Positions 27,901-42,900 of a DNA stretch of 64,000 bases are shown here, piece by piece; within the stretch, counting starts at the first letter, position 1, and each line of letters starts with the position of its first letter. The notes beneath the pieces were generated by a model. The model saw nothing but the letters and a program-made list of their open reading frames with translations. It was not told where the DNA came from and did not search any database. The stretch covers positions 4,731,868-4,795,867 of the forward strand of contig OZ025219.1 of the NCBI GenBank assembly GCA_964019055.1, read 5' to 3'. Both the position numbers and the translations under genes were made by a program. The stretch is from Anthopleura xanthogrammica (lineage: Eukaryota; Cnidaria; Anthozoa; Actiniaria; Actiniidae).

Positions 27901-30900
27901 TGCTGAAACCACCACTTTTTGCTTCTGAAAAGACCTCATAAGATAAAAACACGACGTTTTGGCGAAACAAAATTGCGTTTTGGCTGAGAAAAGGTGCTTT
28001 TTGGTCAAAAAAACTGTTTTTTGCTGAGAAAATTGGAATTTGGCTGAGAATTTTCTTTGGCCCAAAACACCACTTTTTCACTGCTAAACGCACCTTTTGG
28101 GCGAGAAAAGCACATTTTGGGTGTCAAAAACACTGTTTTGCTAGAAAAAAAAGCTTTTTAGCCCAAAAAACTGAAAAATGGCCATTTTGGCTCTCAAAAC
28201 TAGGTTTTTCGCTGACGGTAGGACCTGTTTGCTGAAACCACCACTTTTTGCTCCTGAAAAGACCTCATACGATAAAAACACGACGTTTTGGCGAAACAAA
28301 ATTGCGTTGTGGCTGAGAAAAGGTGCTTTTTGGTCAAAAAAACTGTTTTTTGCTGAGAAAATTGGAATTTGGCTGAGAATTTTCTTTGGCCCAAAACACC
28401 ACTTTTTCACTGCTAAACGCACCTTTTGGGCGAGAAAAGCACATTTTGGGTGTCAAAAACACTGTTTTGCTAGAAAAAAAAGCTTTTTAGCCCAAAAAAC
28501 TGAAAAATGGCCATTTTGGCTCTCAAAACTAGGTTTTTCGCTGACGGTAGGACCTGTTTGCTGAAACCACCACTTTTTGCTCCTGAAAAGACCTCATAAG
28601 ATAAAAACACGACGTTTTGGCGAAAAAAAATTGCGTTTTGGCTGAGAAAAGGTGCTTTTTGGTCAAAAAAACTGTTTTTTGCTGAGAAAATTGGAATTTG
28701 GCTGAGAATTTTCTTTGGCCCAAAACACCACTTTTTCACTGCTAAACGCACCTTTTGGGCGAGAAAAGCACATTTTGGGTGTCAAAAACACTGTTTTGCT
28801 AGAAAAAAAAGCTTTTTAGCCCAAAAAACTGAAAAATGGCCATTTTGGCTCTCAAAACTAGGTTTTTCGCTGACGGTAGGACCTGTTTGCTGAAACCACC
28901 ACTTTTTGCTCCTGAAAAGACCTCATAAGATAAAAACACGACGTTTTGGCGAAAAAAAATTGCGTTTTGGCTGAGAAAAGGTGCTTTTTGGTCAAAAAAA
29001 CTGTTTTTTGCTGAGAAAATTGGAATTTGGCTGAGAATTTTCTTTGGCCCAAAACACCACTTTTTCACTGCTAAACGCACCTTTTGGGCGAGAAAAGCAC
29101 ATTTTGGGTGTCAAAAACACTGTTTTGCTAGAAAAAAAAGCTTTTTAGCCCAAAAAAGTGAAAAATGCCCATTTTGGCTCTCAAAACTAGGTTTTTTGCT
29201 GACGGTAGGACCTGTTTGCTGAAACCACCACTTTTTGCTCCTGAAAAGACCTCATAAGATAAAAACACGACGTTTTGGCGAAACAAAATTGCATTTTGGC
29301 TGAGAAAAGGTGCTTTTTGGTCAAAAAAACTGTTTTTTGCTGAGAAAATTGGAATTTGGCTGAGAATTTTCTTTGGCCCAAAACACCACTTTTTCACTGC
29401 TAAACGCACCTTTTGGGCGAGAAAAGCACATTTTGGGTGTCAAAAACACTGTTTTGCTAGAAAAAAAAGCTTTTTAGCCCAAAAAACTGAAAAATGGCCA
29501 TTTTGGCTATCAAAACTAGGTTTTTCGCTGACGGTAGGACCTGTTTGCTGAAACCACCACTTTTTGCTCCTGAAAAGACCTCATAAGATAAAAACACGAC
29601 GTTTTGGCGAAACAAAATTGCATTTTGGCTGAGAAAAGGTGCTTTTTGGTCAAAAAAACTGTTTTTTGCTGAGAAAATTGGAATTTGGCTGAGAATTTTC
29701 TTTGGCCCAAAACACCACTTTTTCACTGCTAAACGCACCTTTTGGGCGAGAAAAGCACATTTTGGGTGTCAAAAACACTGTTTTGCTAGAAAAAAAAGCT
29801 TTTTAGCCCAAAAAACTGAAAAATGGCCATTTTGGCTATCAAAACTAGGTTTTTCGCTGACGGTAGGACCTGTTTGCTGAAACCACCACTTTTTGCTCCT
29901 GAAAAGACCTCATAAGATAAAAACACGACGTTTTGGCGAAACAAAATTGCGTTTTGGCTGAGAAAAGGTGCTTTTTGGTCAAAAAAACTGTTTTTTGCTG
30001 AGAAAATTGGAATTTGGCTGAGAATTTTCTTTGGCCCAAAACACCACTTTTTCACTGCTAAACGCACCTTTTGGGCGAGAAAAGCACATTTTGGGTGTCA
30101 AAAACACTGTTTTGCTAGAAGAAAAAGCTTTTTAGCCCAAAAAACTGAAAAATGGCCATTTTGGCTCTCAAAACTAGGTTTTTCGCTGACGGTAGGACCT
30201 GTTTGCTGAAACCACCACTTTTTGCTCCTGAAAAGACCTCATAAGATAAAAACACGACGTTTTGGCGAAAAAAAATTGCGTTTTGGCTGAGAAAAGGTGC
30301 TTTTTGGTCAAAAAAACTGTTTTTTGCTGAGAAAATTGGAATTTGGCTGAGAATTTTCTTTGGCCCAAAACACCACTTTTTCACTGCTAAACGCACCTTT
30401 TGGGCGAGAAAAGCACATTTTGGGTGTCAAAAACACTGTTTTGCTAGAAAAAAAAGCTTTTTAGCCCAAAAAACTGAAAAATGGCCATTTTGGCTCTCAA
30501 AACTAGGTTTTTCGCTGACGGTAGGACCTGTTTGCTGAAACCACCACTTTTTGCTCCTGAAAAGACCTCATAAGATAAAAACACGACGTTTTGGCGAAAA
30601 AAAATTGCGTTTTGGCTGAGAAAAGGTGCTTTTTGGTCAAAAAAACTGTTTTTTGCTGAGAAAATTGGAATTTGGCTGAGAATTTTCTTTGGCCCAAAAC
30701 ACCACTTTTTCACTGCTAAAAGCACCTTTTGGGCGAGAAAAGCACATTTTGGGTGTCAAAAACACTGTTTTGCTAGAAAAAAAAGCTTTTTAGCCCAAAA
30801 AACTGAAAAATGGCCATTTTGGCTCTCAAAACTAGGTTTTTCGCTGACGGTAGGACCTGTTTGCTGAAACCACCACTTTTTGCTCCTGAAAAGACCTCAT

Positions 30901-33900
30901 AAGATAAAAACACGACGTTTTGGCGAAAAAAAATTGCGTTTTGTCTGAGAAAAGGTGCTTTTTGGTCAAAAAAACTGTTTTTTGCTGAGAAAATTGGAAT
31001 TTGGCTGAGAATTTTCTTTGGCCCAAAACACCACTTTTTCACTGCTAAACGCACCTTTTGGGCGAGAAAAGCACATTTTGGGTGTCAAAAACACTGTTTT
31101 GCTAGAAAAAAAAGCTTTTTAGCCCAAAAAACTGAAAAATGGCCATTTTGGCTCTCAAAACTAGGTTTTTCGCTGACGGTAGGACCTGTTTGCTGAAACC
31201 ACCACTTTTTGCTCCTGAAAAGACCTCATAAGATAAAAACACGACGTTTTGGCGAAAAAAAATTGCGTTTTGGCTGAGAAAAGGTGCTTTTTGGTCAAAA
31301 AAACTGTTTTTTGCTGAGAAAATTGGAATTTGGCTGAGAATTTTCTTTGGCCCAAAACAACACTTTTTCACTGCTAAACGCACCTTTTGGGCGAGAAAAG
31401 CACATTTTGGGTGTCAAAAACACTGTTTTGCTAGAAAAAAAAGCTTTTTAGCCCAAAAAACTGAAAAATGGCCATTTTGGCTCTCAAAACTAGGTTTTTC
31501 GCTGACGGTAGGACCTGTTTGCTGAAACCACCACTTTTTGCTCCTGAAAAGACCTCATAAGATAAAAACACGACGTTTTGGCGAAAAAAAATTGCGTTGT
31601 GGCTGAGAAAAGGTCCTTTTTGGTCAAAAAAACTGTTTTTTGCTGAGAAAATTTGGAATTTGGCTGAGAATTTTCTTTGGCGCAAAATACCACTTTTTCA
31701 CTGCTAAAAGCACCTTTTGGGCGAGAAAAGCACATTTTGGGTGTCAAAAACACTGTTTTGCTAGAAAAAAAAGCTTTTTAGCCCAAAAAACTGAAAAATG
31801 GCCATTTTGGCTCTCAAAACTAGGTTTTTCGCTGACGGTAGGACCTGTTTGCTGAAACCACCACTTTTTGCTCCTGAAAAGACCTCATAAGATAAAAACA
31901 CGACGTTTTGGCGAAAAAAAATTGCGTTTTGGCTGAGAAAAGGTGCTTTTTGGTCAAAAAAACTGTTTTTTGCTGAGAAAATTGGAATTGGGCTGAGAAT
32001 TTTCTTTGGCCCAAAACACCACTTTTTCACTGCTAAAAGCACCTTTTGGGCGAGAAAAGCACATTTTGGGTGTCAAAAACACTGTTTTGCTAGAAAAAAA
32101 AGCTTTTTAGCCCAAAAAACTGAAAAATGGCCATTTTGGCTCTCAAAACTAGGTTTTTCGCTGACGGTAGGACCTGTTTGCTGAAACCACCACTTTTTGC
32201 TCCTGAAAAGACCTCATAAGATAAAAACACGACGTTTTGGCGAAAAAAAATTGCGTTTTGGCTGAGAAAAGGTGCTTTTTGGTCAAAAAAACTGTTTTTT
32301 GCTGAGAAAATTGGAATTTGGCTGAGAATTTTCTTTGGCCCAAAACACCACTTTTTCACTGCTAAACGCACCTTTTGGGCGAGAAAAGCACATTTTGGGT
32401 GTCAAAAACACTGTTTTGCTAGAAAAAAAAGCTTTTTAGCCCAAAAAACTGAAAAATGCCCATTTTGGCTCTCAAAACTAGGTTTTTCGCTGACGGTAGG
32501 ACCTGTTTGCTGAAACCACCACTTTTTGCTCCTGAAAAGACCTCATAAGATAAAAACACGACGTTTTGGCGAAAAAAAATTGCGTTTTGGCTGAGAAAAG
32601 GTGCTTTTTGGTCAAAAAAACTGTTTTTTGCTGAGAAAATTGGAATTTGGCTGAGAATTTTCTTTGGCCCAAAACACCACTTTTTCACTGCTAAACGCAC
32701 CTTTTGGGCGAGAAAAGCACATTTTGGGTGTCAAAAACACTGTTTTGCTAGAAAAAAAAGCTTTTTAGCCCAAAAAACTGAAAAATGCCCATTTTGGCTC
32801 TCAAAACTAGGTTTTTCGCTGACGGTAGGACCTGTTTGCTGAAACCACCCCTTTTTGCTCCTGAAAAGACCTCATAAGATAAAAACACGACGTTTTGGCG
32901 AAACAAAATTGCGTTTTGGCTGAGAAAAGGTGCTTTTTGGTCAAAAAAACTGTTTTTTGCTGAGAAAATTGGAATTTGGCTGAGAATTTTCTTTGGTCCA
33001 AAACACCACTTTTTCACTGCTAAACGCACCTTTTGGGCGAGAAAAGCACATTTTGGGTGTCAAAAACACTGTTTTGCTAGAAAAAAAAGCTTTTTAGCCC
33101 AAAAAACTGAAAAATGCCCATTTTGGCTCTCAAAACTAGGTTTTTCGCTGACGGTAGGACCTGTTTGCTGAAACCACCACTTTTTGCTCCTGAAAAGACC
33201 TCATAAGATAAAAACACGACGTTTTGGCGAAAAAAAATTGCGTTTTGGCTGAGAAAAGGTGCTTTTTGGTCAAAAAAACTGTTTTTTGCTGAGAAAATTG
33301 GAATTTAGCTGAGAATTTTCTTTGGCCCAAAACACCACTTTTTCACTGCTAAACGCACCTTTTGGGCGAGAAAAGCACATTTTGGGTGTCAAAAACACTG
33401 TTTTGCTAGAAAAAAAAGCTTTTTAGCCCAAAAAACTGAAAAATGCCCATTTTGGCTCTCAAAACTAGGTTTTTCGCTGACGGTAGGACCTGTTTGCTGA
33501 AACCACCACTTTTTGCTCCTGAAAAGACCTCATAAGATAAAAACACGACGTTTTGGCGAAACAAAATTGCGTTTTGGCTGAGAAAAGGTGCTTTTTGGTC
33601 AAAAAAACTGTTTTTTGCTGAGAAAATTGGAATTTGGCTGAGAATTTTCTTTGGCCCAAAACACCACTTTTTCACTGCTAAACGCACCTTTTGGGCGAGA
33701 AAAGCACATTTTGGGTGTCAAAAACACTGTTTTGCTAGAAAAAAAAGCTTTTTAGCCCAAAAAACTGAAAAATGGCCATTTTGGCTCTCAAAACTAGGTT
33801 TTTTGCTGACGGTAGGACCTGTTTGCTGAAACCACCACTTTTTGCTCCTGAAAAGACCTCATAAGATAAAAGCACGACGTTTTGGCGAAACAAAATTGCG

Positions 33901-36900
33901 TTTTGGCTGAGAAAAGGTGCTTTTTGGTCAAAAAAACTGTTTTTTGCTGAGAAAATTGGAATTTGGCTGAGAATTTTCTTTGGCCCAAAACACCACTTTT
34001 TCACTGCTAAACGCACCTTTTGGGCGAGAAAAGCACATTTTGGGTGTCAAAAACACTGTTTTGCTAGAAAAAAAAGCTTTTTAGCCCAAAAAACTGAAAA
34101 ATGGCCATTTTGGCTCTCAAAACTAGGTTTTTCGCTGACGGTAGGACCTGTTTGCTGAAACCACCACTTTTTGCTCCTGAAAAGACCTCATAAGATAAAA
34201 ACACGACGTTTTGGCGAAAAAAAATTGCGTTTTGGCTGAGAAAAGGTGCTTTTTGCTCAAAAAAACTGTTTTTTTGCTGAGAAAATTGGAATTTGGCTGA
34301 GAATTTTCTTTGGCCCAAAACACCACTTTTTCACTGCTAAACGCACCTTTTGGGCGAGAAAAGCACATTTTGGGTGTCAAAAACACTGTTTTGCTAGAAA
34401 AAAAAGCTTTTTAGCCCAAAAAACTGAAAAATGCCCATTTTGGCTCTCAAAACTAGGTTTTTCGCTGACGGTAGGACCTGTTTGCCGAAACCACCACTTT
34501 TTGCTCCTGAAAAGACCTCATAAGATAAAAACACGACGTTTTGGCGAAACAAAATTGCGTTTTGGCTGAGAAAAGGTGCTTTTTGGTCAAAAAAACTGTT
34601 TTTTCCTGAGAAAATTGGAATTTGGCTGAGAATTTTCTTTGGCCCAAAACACCACTTTTTCACTGCTAAACGCACCTTTTGGGCGAGAAAAGCACATTTT
34701 GGGTGTCAAAAACACTGTTTTGCTAGAAAAAAAAGCTTTTTAGCCCAAAAAAGTGAAAAATGCCCATTTTGGCTCTCAAAACTAGGTTTTTCGCTGACGG
34801 TAGGACCTGTTTGCTGAAACCACCACTTTTTGCTCCTGAAAAGACCTCATAAGATAAAAACACGACGTTTTGGCGAAAAAAAATTGCGTTTTGGCTGAGA
34901 AAAGGTGCTTTTTGGTCAAAAAAACTGTTTTTAGCTGAGAAAATTGGAATTTGCCTGAGAATTTCTTTGGCCCAAAACACCACTTTTTCACTGCTAAACG
35001 CACCTTTTGGGCGAGAAAAGCACATTTTGGGTGTCAAAAACACTGTTTTGCTAGAAAAAAAAGCTTTTTAGCCCAAAAAACTGAAAAATGGCCATTTTGG
35101 CTCTCAAAACTAGGTTTTTCGCTGACGGTAGGACCTGTTTGCTGAAACCACCACTTTTTGCTCCTGAAAAGACCTCATAAGATAAAAACACGACGTTTTG
35201 GCGAAACAAAATTGCGTTTTGGCTGAGAAAAGGTGCTTTTTGGTCAAAAAAACTGTTTTTTGCTGAGAAAATTGGAATTTGGCTGAGAATTTTCTTTGGT
35301 CCAAAACACCACTTTTTCACTGCTAAACGCACCTTTTGGGCGAGAAAAGCACATTTTGGGTGTCAAAAACACTGTTTTGCTAGAAAAAAAAGCTTTTTAG
35401 CCCAAAAAAGTGAAAAATGCCCATTTTGGCTCTCAAAACTAGGTTTTTCGCTGACGGTAGGACCTTTTTGCTGAAACCACCACTTTTTGCTCCTGAAAAG
35501 ACCTCATAAGATAAAAGCACGACGTTTTGGCGAAACAAAATTGCGTTTTGGCTGAGAAAAGGTGCTTTTTGGTCAAAAAAACTGTTTTTTGCTGAGAAAA
35601 TTGGAATTTGGCTGAGAATTTTCTTTGGCCCAAAACACCACTTTTTCACTGCTAAACGCACCTTTTGGGCGAGAAAAGCACATTTTGGGTGTCAAAAACA
35701 CTGTTTTGCTAGAAAAAAAAGCTTTTTAGCCCAAAAAAGTGAAAAATGCCCATTTTGGCTCTCAAAACTAGGTTTTTCGCTGACGGTAGGACCTGTTTGC
35801 TGAAACCACCACTTTTTGCTCCTGAAAAGACCTCATAAGATAAAAACACGACGTTTTGCCGAAAAAAAATTGCGTTTTGGCTGAGAAAAGGTGCTTTTTG
35901 GTCAAAAAAACTGTTTTTTGCTGAGAAAATTGGAATTTGGCTGAGAATTTTCTTTGGCCCAAAACACCACTTTTTCACTGCTAAACGCACCTTTTGGGCG
36001 AGAAAAGCACATTTTGGGTGTCAAAAACACTGTTTTGCTAGAAAAAAAAGCTTTTTAGCCCAAAAAACTGAAAAATGCCCATTTTGGCTCTCAAAACTAG
36101 GTTTTTCGCTGACGGTAGGACCTGTTTGCTGAAACCACCACTTTTTGCTTCTGAAAAGATCTCATAAGATAAAAACACGACGTTTTGGCGAAAAAAAATT
36201 GCGTTTTGGCTGAGAAAAGGTGCTTTTTGGTCAAAAAAACTGTTTTTTGCTGAGAAAATTGGAATTTGGCTGAGAATTTTCTTTGGCCCAAAACACCACT
36301 TTTTCACTGCTAAACGCACCTTTTGGGCGAGAAAAGCACATTTTGGGTGTCAAAAACACTGTTTTGCTAGAAAAAAAAGCTTTTTAGCCCAAAAAACTGA
36401 AAAATGGCCATTTTGGCTCTCAAAACTAGGTTTTTCGCTGACGGTAGGACCTGTTTGCTGAAACCACCACTTTTTGCTCCTGAAAAGACCTCATAAGATA
36501 AAAACACGACGTTTTGGCGAAAAAAAATTGCGTTTTGGCTGAGAAAAGGTGCTTTTTGGTCAAAAAAACTGTTTTTTGCTGAGAAAATTGGAATTTGGCT
36601 GAGAATTTTCTTTGGCCCAAAACACCACTTTTTCACTGCTAAACGCACCTTTTGGGCGAGAAAAGCACATTTTGGGTGTCAAAAACACTGTTTTGCTAGA
36701 AAAAAAAGCTTTTTAGCCCAAAAAACTGAAAAATGGCCATTTTGGCTCTCAAAACTAGGTTTTTCGCTGACGGTAGGACCTGTTTGCTGAAACCACCACT
36801 TTTTGCTCCTGAAAAGACCTCATAAGATAAAAACACGACGTTTTGGCGAAAAAAAATTGCGTTTTGGCTGAGAAAAGGTGCTTTTTGGTCAAAAAAACTG

Positions 36901-39900
36901 TTTTTTGCTGAGAAAATTGGAATTTGGCTGAGAATTTTCTTTGGCCCAAAACACCACTTTTTCACTGCTAAACGCACCTTTTGGGCGAGAAAAGCACATT
37001 TTGGGTGTCAAAAACACTGTTTTGCTAGAAAAAAAAGCTTTTTAGCCCAAAAAACTGAAAAATGGCCATTTTGGCTCTCAAAACTAGGTTTTTCGCTGAC
37101 GGTAGGACCTGTTTGCTGAAACCACCACTTTTTGCTCCTGAAAAGACCTCATAAGATAAAAACACGACGTTTTGGAGAAACAAAATTGCGTTTTGGCTGA
37201 AAAAAGGTGCTTTTTGGTCAAAAAAACTGTTTTTTGCTGAGAAAATTGGAATTTGGCTGAGAATTTTCTTTGGCCCAAAACACCACTTTTTCACTGCTAA
37301 ACGCACCTTTTGGGCGAGAAAAGCACATTTTGGGTGTCAAAAACACTGTTTTGCTAGAAAAAAAAGCTTTTTAGCCCAAAAAACTGAAAAATGGCCATTT
37401 TGGCTCTCAAAACTAGGTTTTTCGCTGACGGTAGGACCTGTTTGCTGAAACCACCACTTTTTGCTCCTGAAAAGACCTCATAAGATAAAAACACGACGTT
37501 TTGGCGAAAAAAAATTGCGTTTTGGCTGAGAAAAGGTGCTTTTTGGTCAAAAAAACTGTTTTTTGCTGAGAAAATTGGAATTTGGCTGAGAATTTTCTTT
37601 GGCCCAAAACACCACTTTTTCACTGCTAAACGCACCTTTTGGGCGAGAAAAGCACATTTTGGGTGTCAAAAACACTGTTTTGCTAGAAAAAAAAGCTTTT
37701 TAGCCCAAAAAACTGAAAAATGCCCATTTTGGCTCTCAAAACTAGGTTTTTCGCTGACGGTAGGACCTGTTTGCTGAAACCACCACTTTTTGCTCCTGAA
37801 AAGACCTCATAAGATAAAAACACGACGTTTTGGCGAAAAAAAATTGCGTTTTGGCTGAGAAAAGGTGCTTTTTGGTCAAAAAAACTGTTTTTTGCTGAGA
37901 AAATTGGAATTTGGCTGAGAATTTTCTTTGGCCCAAAACACCACTTTTTCACTGCTAAACGCACCTTTTGGGCGAGAAAAGCACATTTTGGGTGTCAAAA
38001 ACACTGTTTTGCTAGAAAAAAAAAGCTTTTTAGCCCAAAAAACTGAAAAATGGCCATTTTGGCTCTCAAAACTAGGTTTTTCGCTGACGGTAGGACCTGT
38101 TTGCTGAAACCACCACTTTTTGCTCCTGAAAAGACCTCATAAGATAAAAACACGACGTTTTGGCGAAACAAAATTGCGTTTTGGCTGAGAAAAGGTGCTT
38201 TTTGGTCAAAAAAACTGTTTTTTGCTGAGAAAATTGGAATTTGGCTGAGAATTTTCTTTGGCCCAAAACACCACTTTTTCACTGCTAAACGCACCTTTTG
38301 GGCGAGAAAAGCACATTTTGGGTGTCAAAAACACTGTTTTGCTAGAAAAAAAAGCTTTTTAGCCCAAAAAACTGAAAAATGGCCATTTTGGCTCTCAAAA
38401 CTAGGTTTTTCGCTGACGGTAGGACCTGTTTGCTGAAACCACCACTTTTTGCTCCTGAAAAGACCTCATAAGATAAAAACACGACGTTTTGGCGAAAAAA
38501 AATTGCGTTTTGGCTGAGAAAAGGTGCTTTTTGGTCAAAAAAACTGTTTTTTGCTGAGAAAATTGGAATTTGGCTGAGAATTTTCTTTGGCCCAAAACAC
38601 CACTTTTTCACTGCTAAACGCACCTTTTGGGCGAGAAAAGCACATTTTGGGTGTCAAAAACACTGTTTTGCTAGAAAAAAAAGCTTTTTAGCCCAAAAAA
38701 CTGAAAAATGCCCATTTTGGCTCTCAAAACTAGGTTTTTCGCTGACGGTAGGACCTGTTTGCTGAAACCACCACTTTTTGCTCCTGAAAAGACCTCATAA
38801 GATAAAAATACGACGTTTTGGCAAAAAAAAATTGCGTTTTGGCTGAGAAAAGGTGCTTTTTGGTCAAAAAAACTGTTTTTTGCTGAGAAAATTGGAATTT
38901 GGCTGAGAATTTTCTTTGGCCCAAAACACCACTTTTTCACTGCTAAACGCACCTTTTGGGCGAGAAAAGCACATTTTGGGTGTCAAAAACACTGTTTTGC
39001 TAGAAAAAAAAGCTTTTTAGCCCAAAAAACTGAAAAATGCCCATTTTGGCTCTCAAAACTAGGTTTTTCGCTGACGGTAGGACCTGTTTGCTGAAACCAC
39101 CACTTTTTGCTCCTGAAAAGACCTCATAAGATAAAAACACGACGTTTTGGAGAAACAAAATTGCGTTTTGGCTGAAAAAAGGTGCTTTTTGGTCAAAAAA
39201 ACTGTTTTTTGCTGAGAAAATTGGAATTTGGCTGAGAATTTTCTTTGGCCCAAAACACCACTTTTTCACTGCTAAACGCACCTTTTGGGCGAGAAAAGCA
39301 CATTTTGGGTGTCAAAAACACTGTTTTGCTAGAAAAAAAAGCTTTTTAGCCCAAAAAACTGAAAAATGGCCATTTTGGCTCTCAAAACTAGGTTTTTCGC
39401 TGACGGTAGGACCTGTTTGCTGAAACCACCACTTTTTGCTCCTGAAAAGACCTCATAAGATAAAAACACGACGTTTTGGCGAAAAAAAATTGCGTTTTGG
39501 CTGAGAAAAGGTGCTTTTTGGTCAAAAAAACTGTTTTTTGCTGAGAAAATTGGAATTTGGCTGAGAATTTTCTTTGGCCCAAAACACCACTTTTTCACTG
39601 CTAAACGCACCTTTTGGGCGAGAAAAGCACATTTTGGGTGTCAAAAACACTGTTTTGCTAGAAAAAAAAAAGCTTTTTAGCCCAAAAAACTGAAAAATGG
39701 CCATTTTGGCTCTCAAAACTAGGTTTTTCGCTGACGGTAGGACCTGTTTGCTGAAACCACCACTTTTTGCTCCTGAAAAGACCTCATAAGATAAAAACAC
39801 GACGTTTTGGCGAAAAAAAATTACGTTTTGGCTGAGAAAAGGTGCTTTTTGGTCAAAAAAACTGTTTTTTGCTGAGAAAATTGGAATTGGGCTGAGAATT

Positions 39901-42900
39901 TTCTTTGGCCCAAAACACCACTTTTTCACTGCTAAACGCACCTTTTGGGCGAGAAAAGCACATTTTGGGTGTCAAAAACACTGTTTTGCTAGAAAAAAAA
40001 GCTTTTTAGCCCAAAAAACTGAAAAATGGCCATTTTGGCTCTCAAAACTAGGTTTTTCGCTGACGGTAGGACCTGTTTGCTGAAACCACCACTTTTTGCT
40101 CCTGAAAAGACCTCATAAGATAAAAACACGACGTTTTGGCGAAAAAAAATTGCGTTTTGGCTGAGAAAAGGTGCTTTTTGGTCAAAAAAACTGTTTTTTG
40201 CTGAGAAAATTGGAATTTGGCTGAGAATTTTCTTTGGCCCAAAACACCACTTTTTCACTGCTAAACGCACCTTTTGGGCGAGAAAAGCACATTTTGGGTG
40301 TCAAAAACACTGTTTTGCTAGAAAAAAAAGCTTTTTAGCCCAAAAAACTGAAAAATGGCCATTTTGGCTCTCAAAACTAGGTTTTTCGCTGACGGTAGGA
40401 CCTGTTTGCTGAAACCACCACTTTTTGCTCCTGAAAAGACCTCATAAGATAAAAACACGACGTTTTGGCGAAAAAAAATTGCGTTTTGGCTGAGAAAAGG
40501 TGCTTTTTGGTCAAAAAAACTGTTTTTTGCTGAGAAAATTGGAATTTGGCTGAGAATTTTCTTTGGCCCAAAACACCACTTTTTCACTGCTAAACGCACC
40601 TTTTGGGCGAGAAAAGCACATTTTGGGTGTCAAAAACACTGTTTTGCTAGAAAAAAAAGCTTTTTAGCCCAAAAAACTGAAAAATGGCCATTTTGGCACT
40701 CAAAACTAGGTTTTTTGCTGACGGTAGGAGCTGTTTGCTGAAACCACCACTTTTTGCTCCTGAAAAGACCTCATAAGATAAAAACACGACGTTTTGGCGA
40801 AACAAAATTGCGTTTTGGCTGAGAAAAGGTGCTTTTTGGTCAAAAAAACTGTTTTTTGCTGAGAAAATTGGAATTTGGCTGAGAATTTTCTTTGGCCCAA
40901 AACACCACTTTTTCACTGCTAAACGCACCTTTTGGGCGAGAAAAGCACATTTTGGGTGTCAAAAACACTGTTTTGCTAGAAAAAAAAGCTTTTTAGCCCA
41001 AAAAACTGAAAAATGCCCATTTTGGCTCTCAAAACTAGGTTTTTCGCTGACGGTAGGACCTGTTTGCTGAAACCACCACATTTTGCTGCTGAAAAGACCT
41101 CATAAGATAAAAACACGACGTTTTGGCGAAAAAAAATTGCGTTTTGGCTGAGAAAAGGTGCTTTTTGGTCAAAAAAACTGTTTTTTGCTGAGAAAATTGG
41201 AATTTGGCTGAGAATTTTCTTTGGCCCAAAACACCACTTTTTCACTGCTAAACGCACCTTTTGGGCGAGAAAAGCACATTTTGGGTGTCAAAAACACTGT
41301 TTTGCTAGAAAAAAAAGCTTTTTAGCCCAAAAAACTGAAAAATGCCCATTTTGGCTCTCAAAACTAGGTTTTTCGCTGACGGTAGGACCTGTTTGCTGAA
41401 ACCACCACTTTTTGCTCCTGAAAAGACCTCATAAGATAAAAACACGACGTTTTGGCGAAAAAAAATTGCGTTTTGGCTGAGAAAAGGTGCTTTTTGGTCA
41501 AAAAAACTGTTTTTTGCTGAGAAAATTGGAATTTGGCTGAGAATTTTCTTTGGCCCAAAACACCACTTTTTCACTGCTAAACGCACCTTTTGGGCGAGAA
41601 AAGCACATTTTGGGTGTCAAAAACACTGTTTTGCTAGAAAAAAAAGCTTTTTAGCCCAAAAAACTGAAAAATGCCCATTTTGGCTCTCAAAACTAGGTAT
41701 TTCGCTGACGGTAGGAACTGTTTGCTGAAACCACCACTTTTTGCTCCTGAAAAGACCTCATAAGATAAAAACACGACGTTTTGGCGAAACAAAATTGCGT
41801 TTTGGCTGAGAAAAGGTGCTTTTTGGTCAAAAAAACTGTTTTTTGCTGAGAAAATTGGAATTTGGCTGAGAATTTTCTTTGGCCCAAAACACCACTTTTT
41901 CACTGCTAAACGCACCTTTTGGGCGAGAAAAGCACATTTTCGGTGTCAAAAACACTGTTTTGCTAGAAAAAAAAGCTTTTTAGCCCAAAAAACTGAAAAA
42001 TGCCCATTTTGGCTCTCAAAACTAGGTTTTTCGCTGACGGTAGGACCTGTTTGCTGAAACCACCACTTTTTGCTCCTGAAAAGACCTCATAAGATAAAAA
42101 CACGACGTTTTGGCGAAAAAAAATTGCGTTTTGGCTGAGAAAAGGTGCTTTTTGGTCAAAAAAACTGTTTTTTGCTGAGAAAATTGGAATTTGGCTGAGA
42201 ATTTTCTTTGGCCCAAAACACCACTTTTTCACTGCTAAACGCACCTTTTGGGCGAGAAAAGCACATTTTGGGTGTCAAAAACACTGTTTTGCTAGAAAAA
42301 AAAGCTTTTTAGCCCAAAAAAGTGAAAAATGCCCATTTTGGCTCTCAAAACTAGGTTTTTTGCTGACGGTAGGACCTGTTTGCTGAAACCACCACTTTTT
42401 GCTCCTGAAAAGACCTCATAAGATAAAAACACGACGTTTTGGCGAAACAAAATTGCGTTTTGGCTGAGAAAAGGTGCTTTTTGGTCAAAAAAACTGTTTT
42501 TTGCTGAGAAAATTGGAATTTGGCTGAGAATTTTCTTTGGCCCAAAACACCACTTTTTCACTGCTAAACGCACCTTTTGGGCGAGAAAAGCACATTTTGG
42601 GTGTCAAAAACACTGTTTTGCTAGAAAAAAAAGCTTTTTAGCCCAAAAAACTGAAAAATGCCCATTTTGGCTCTCAAAACTAGGTTTTTCGCTGACGGTA
42701 GGACCTGTTTGCTGAAACCACCACTTTTTGCTCCTGAAAAGACCTCATAAGATAAAAACACGACGTTTTGGCGAAAAAAAATTGCGTTTTGGCTGAGAAA
42801 AGGTGCTTTTTGGTCAAAAAAACTGTTTTTTGCTGAGAAAATTGGAATTTGGCTGAGAATTTTCTTTGGCCCAAAACACCACTTTTTCACTGCTAAACGC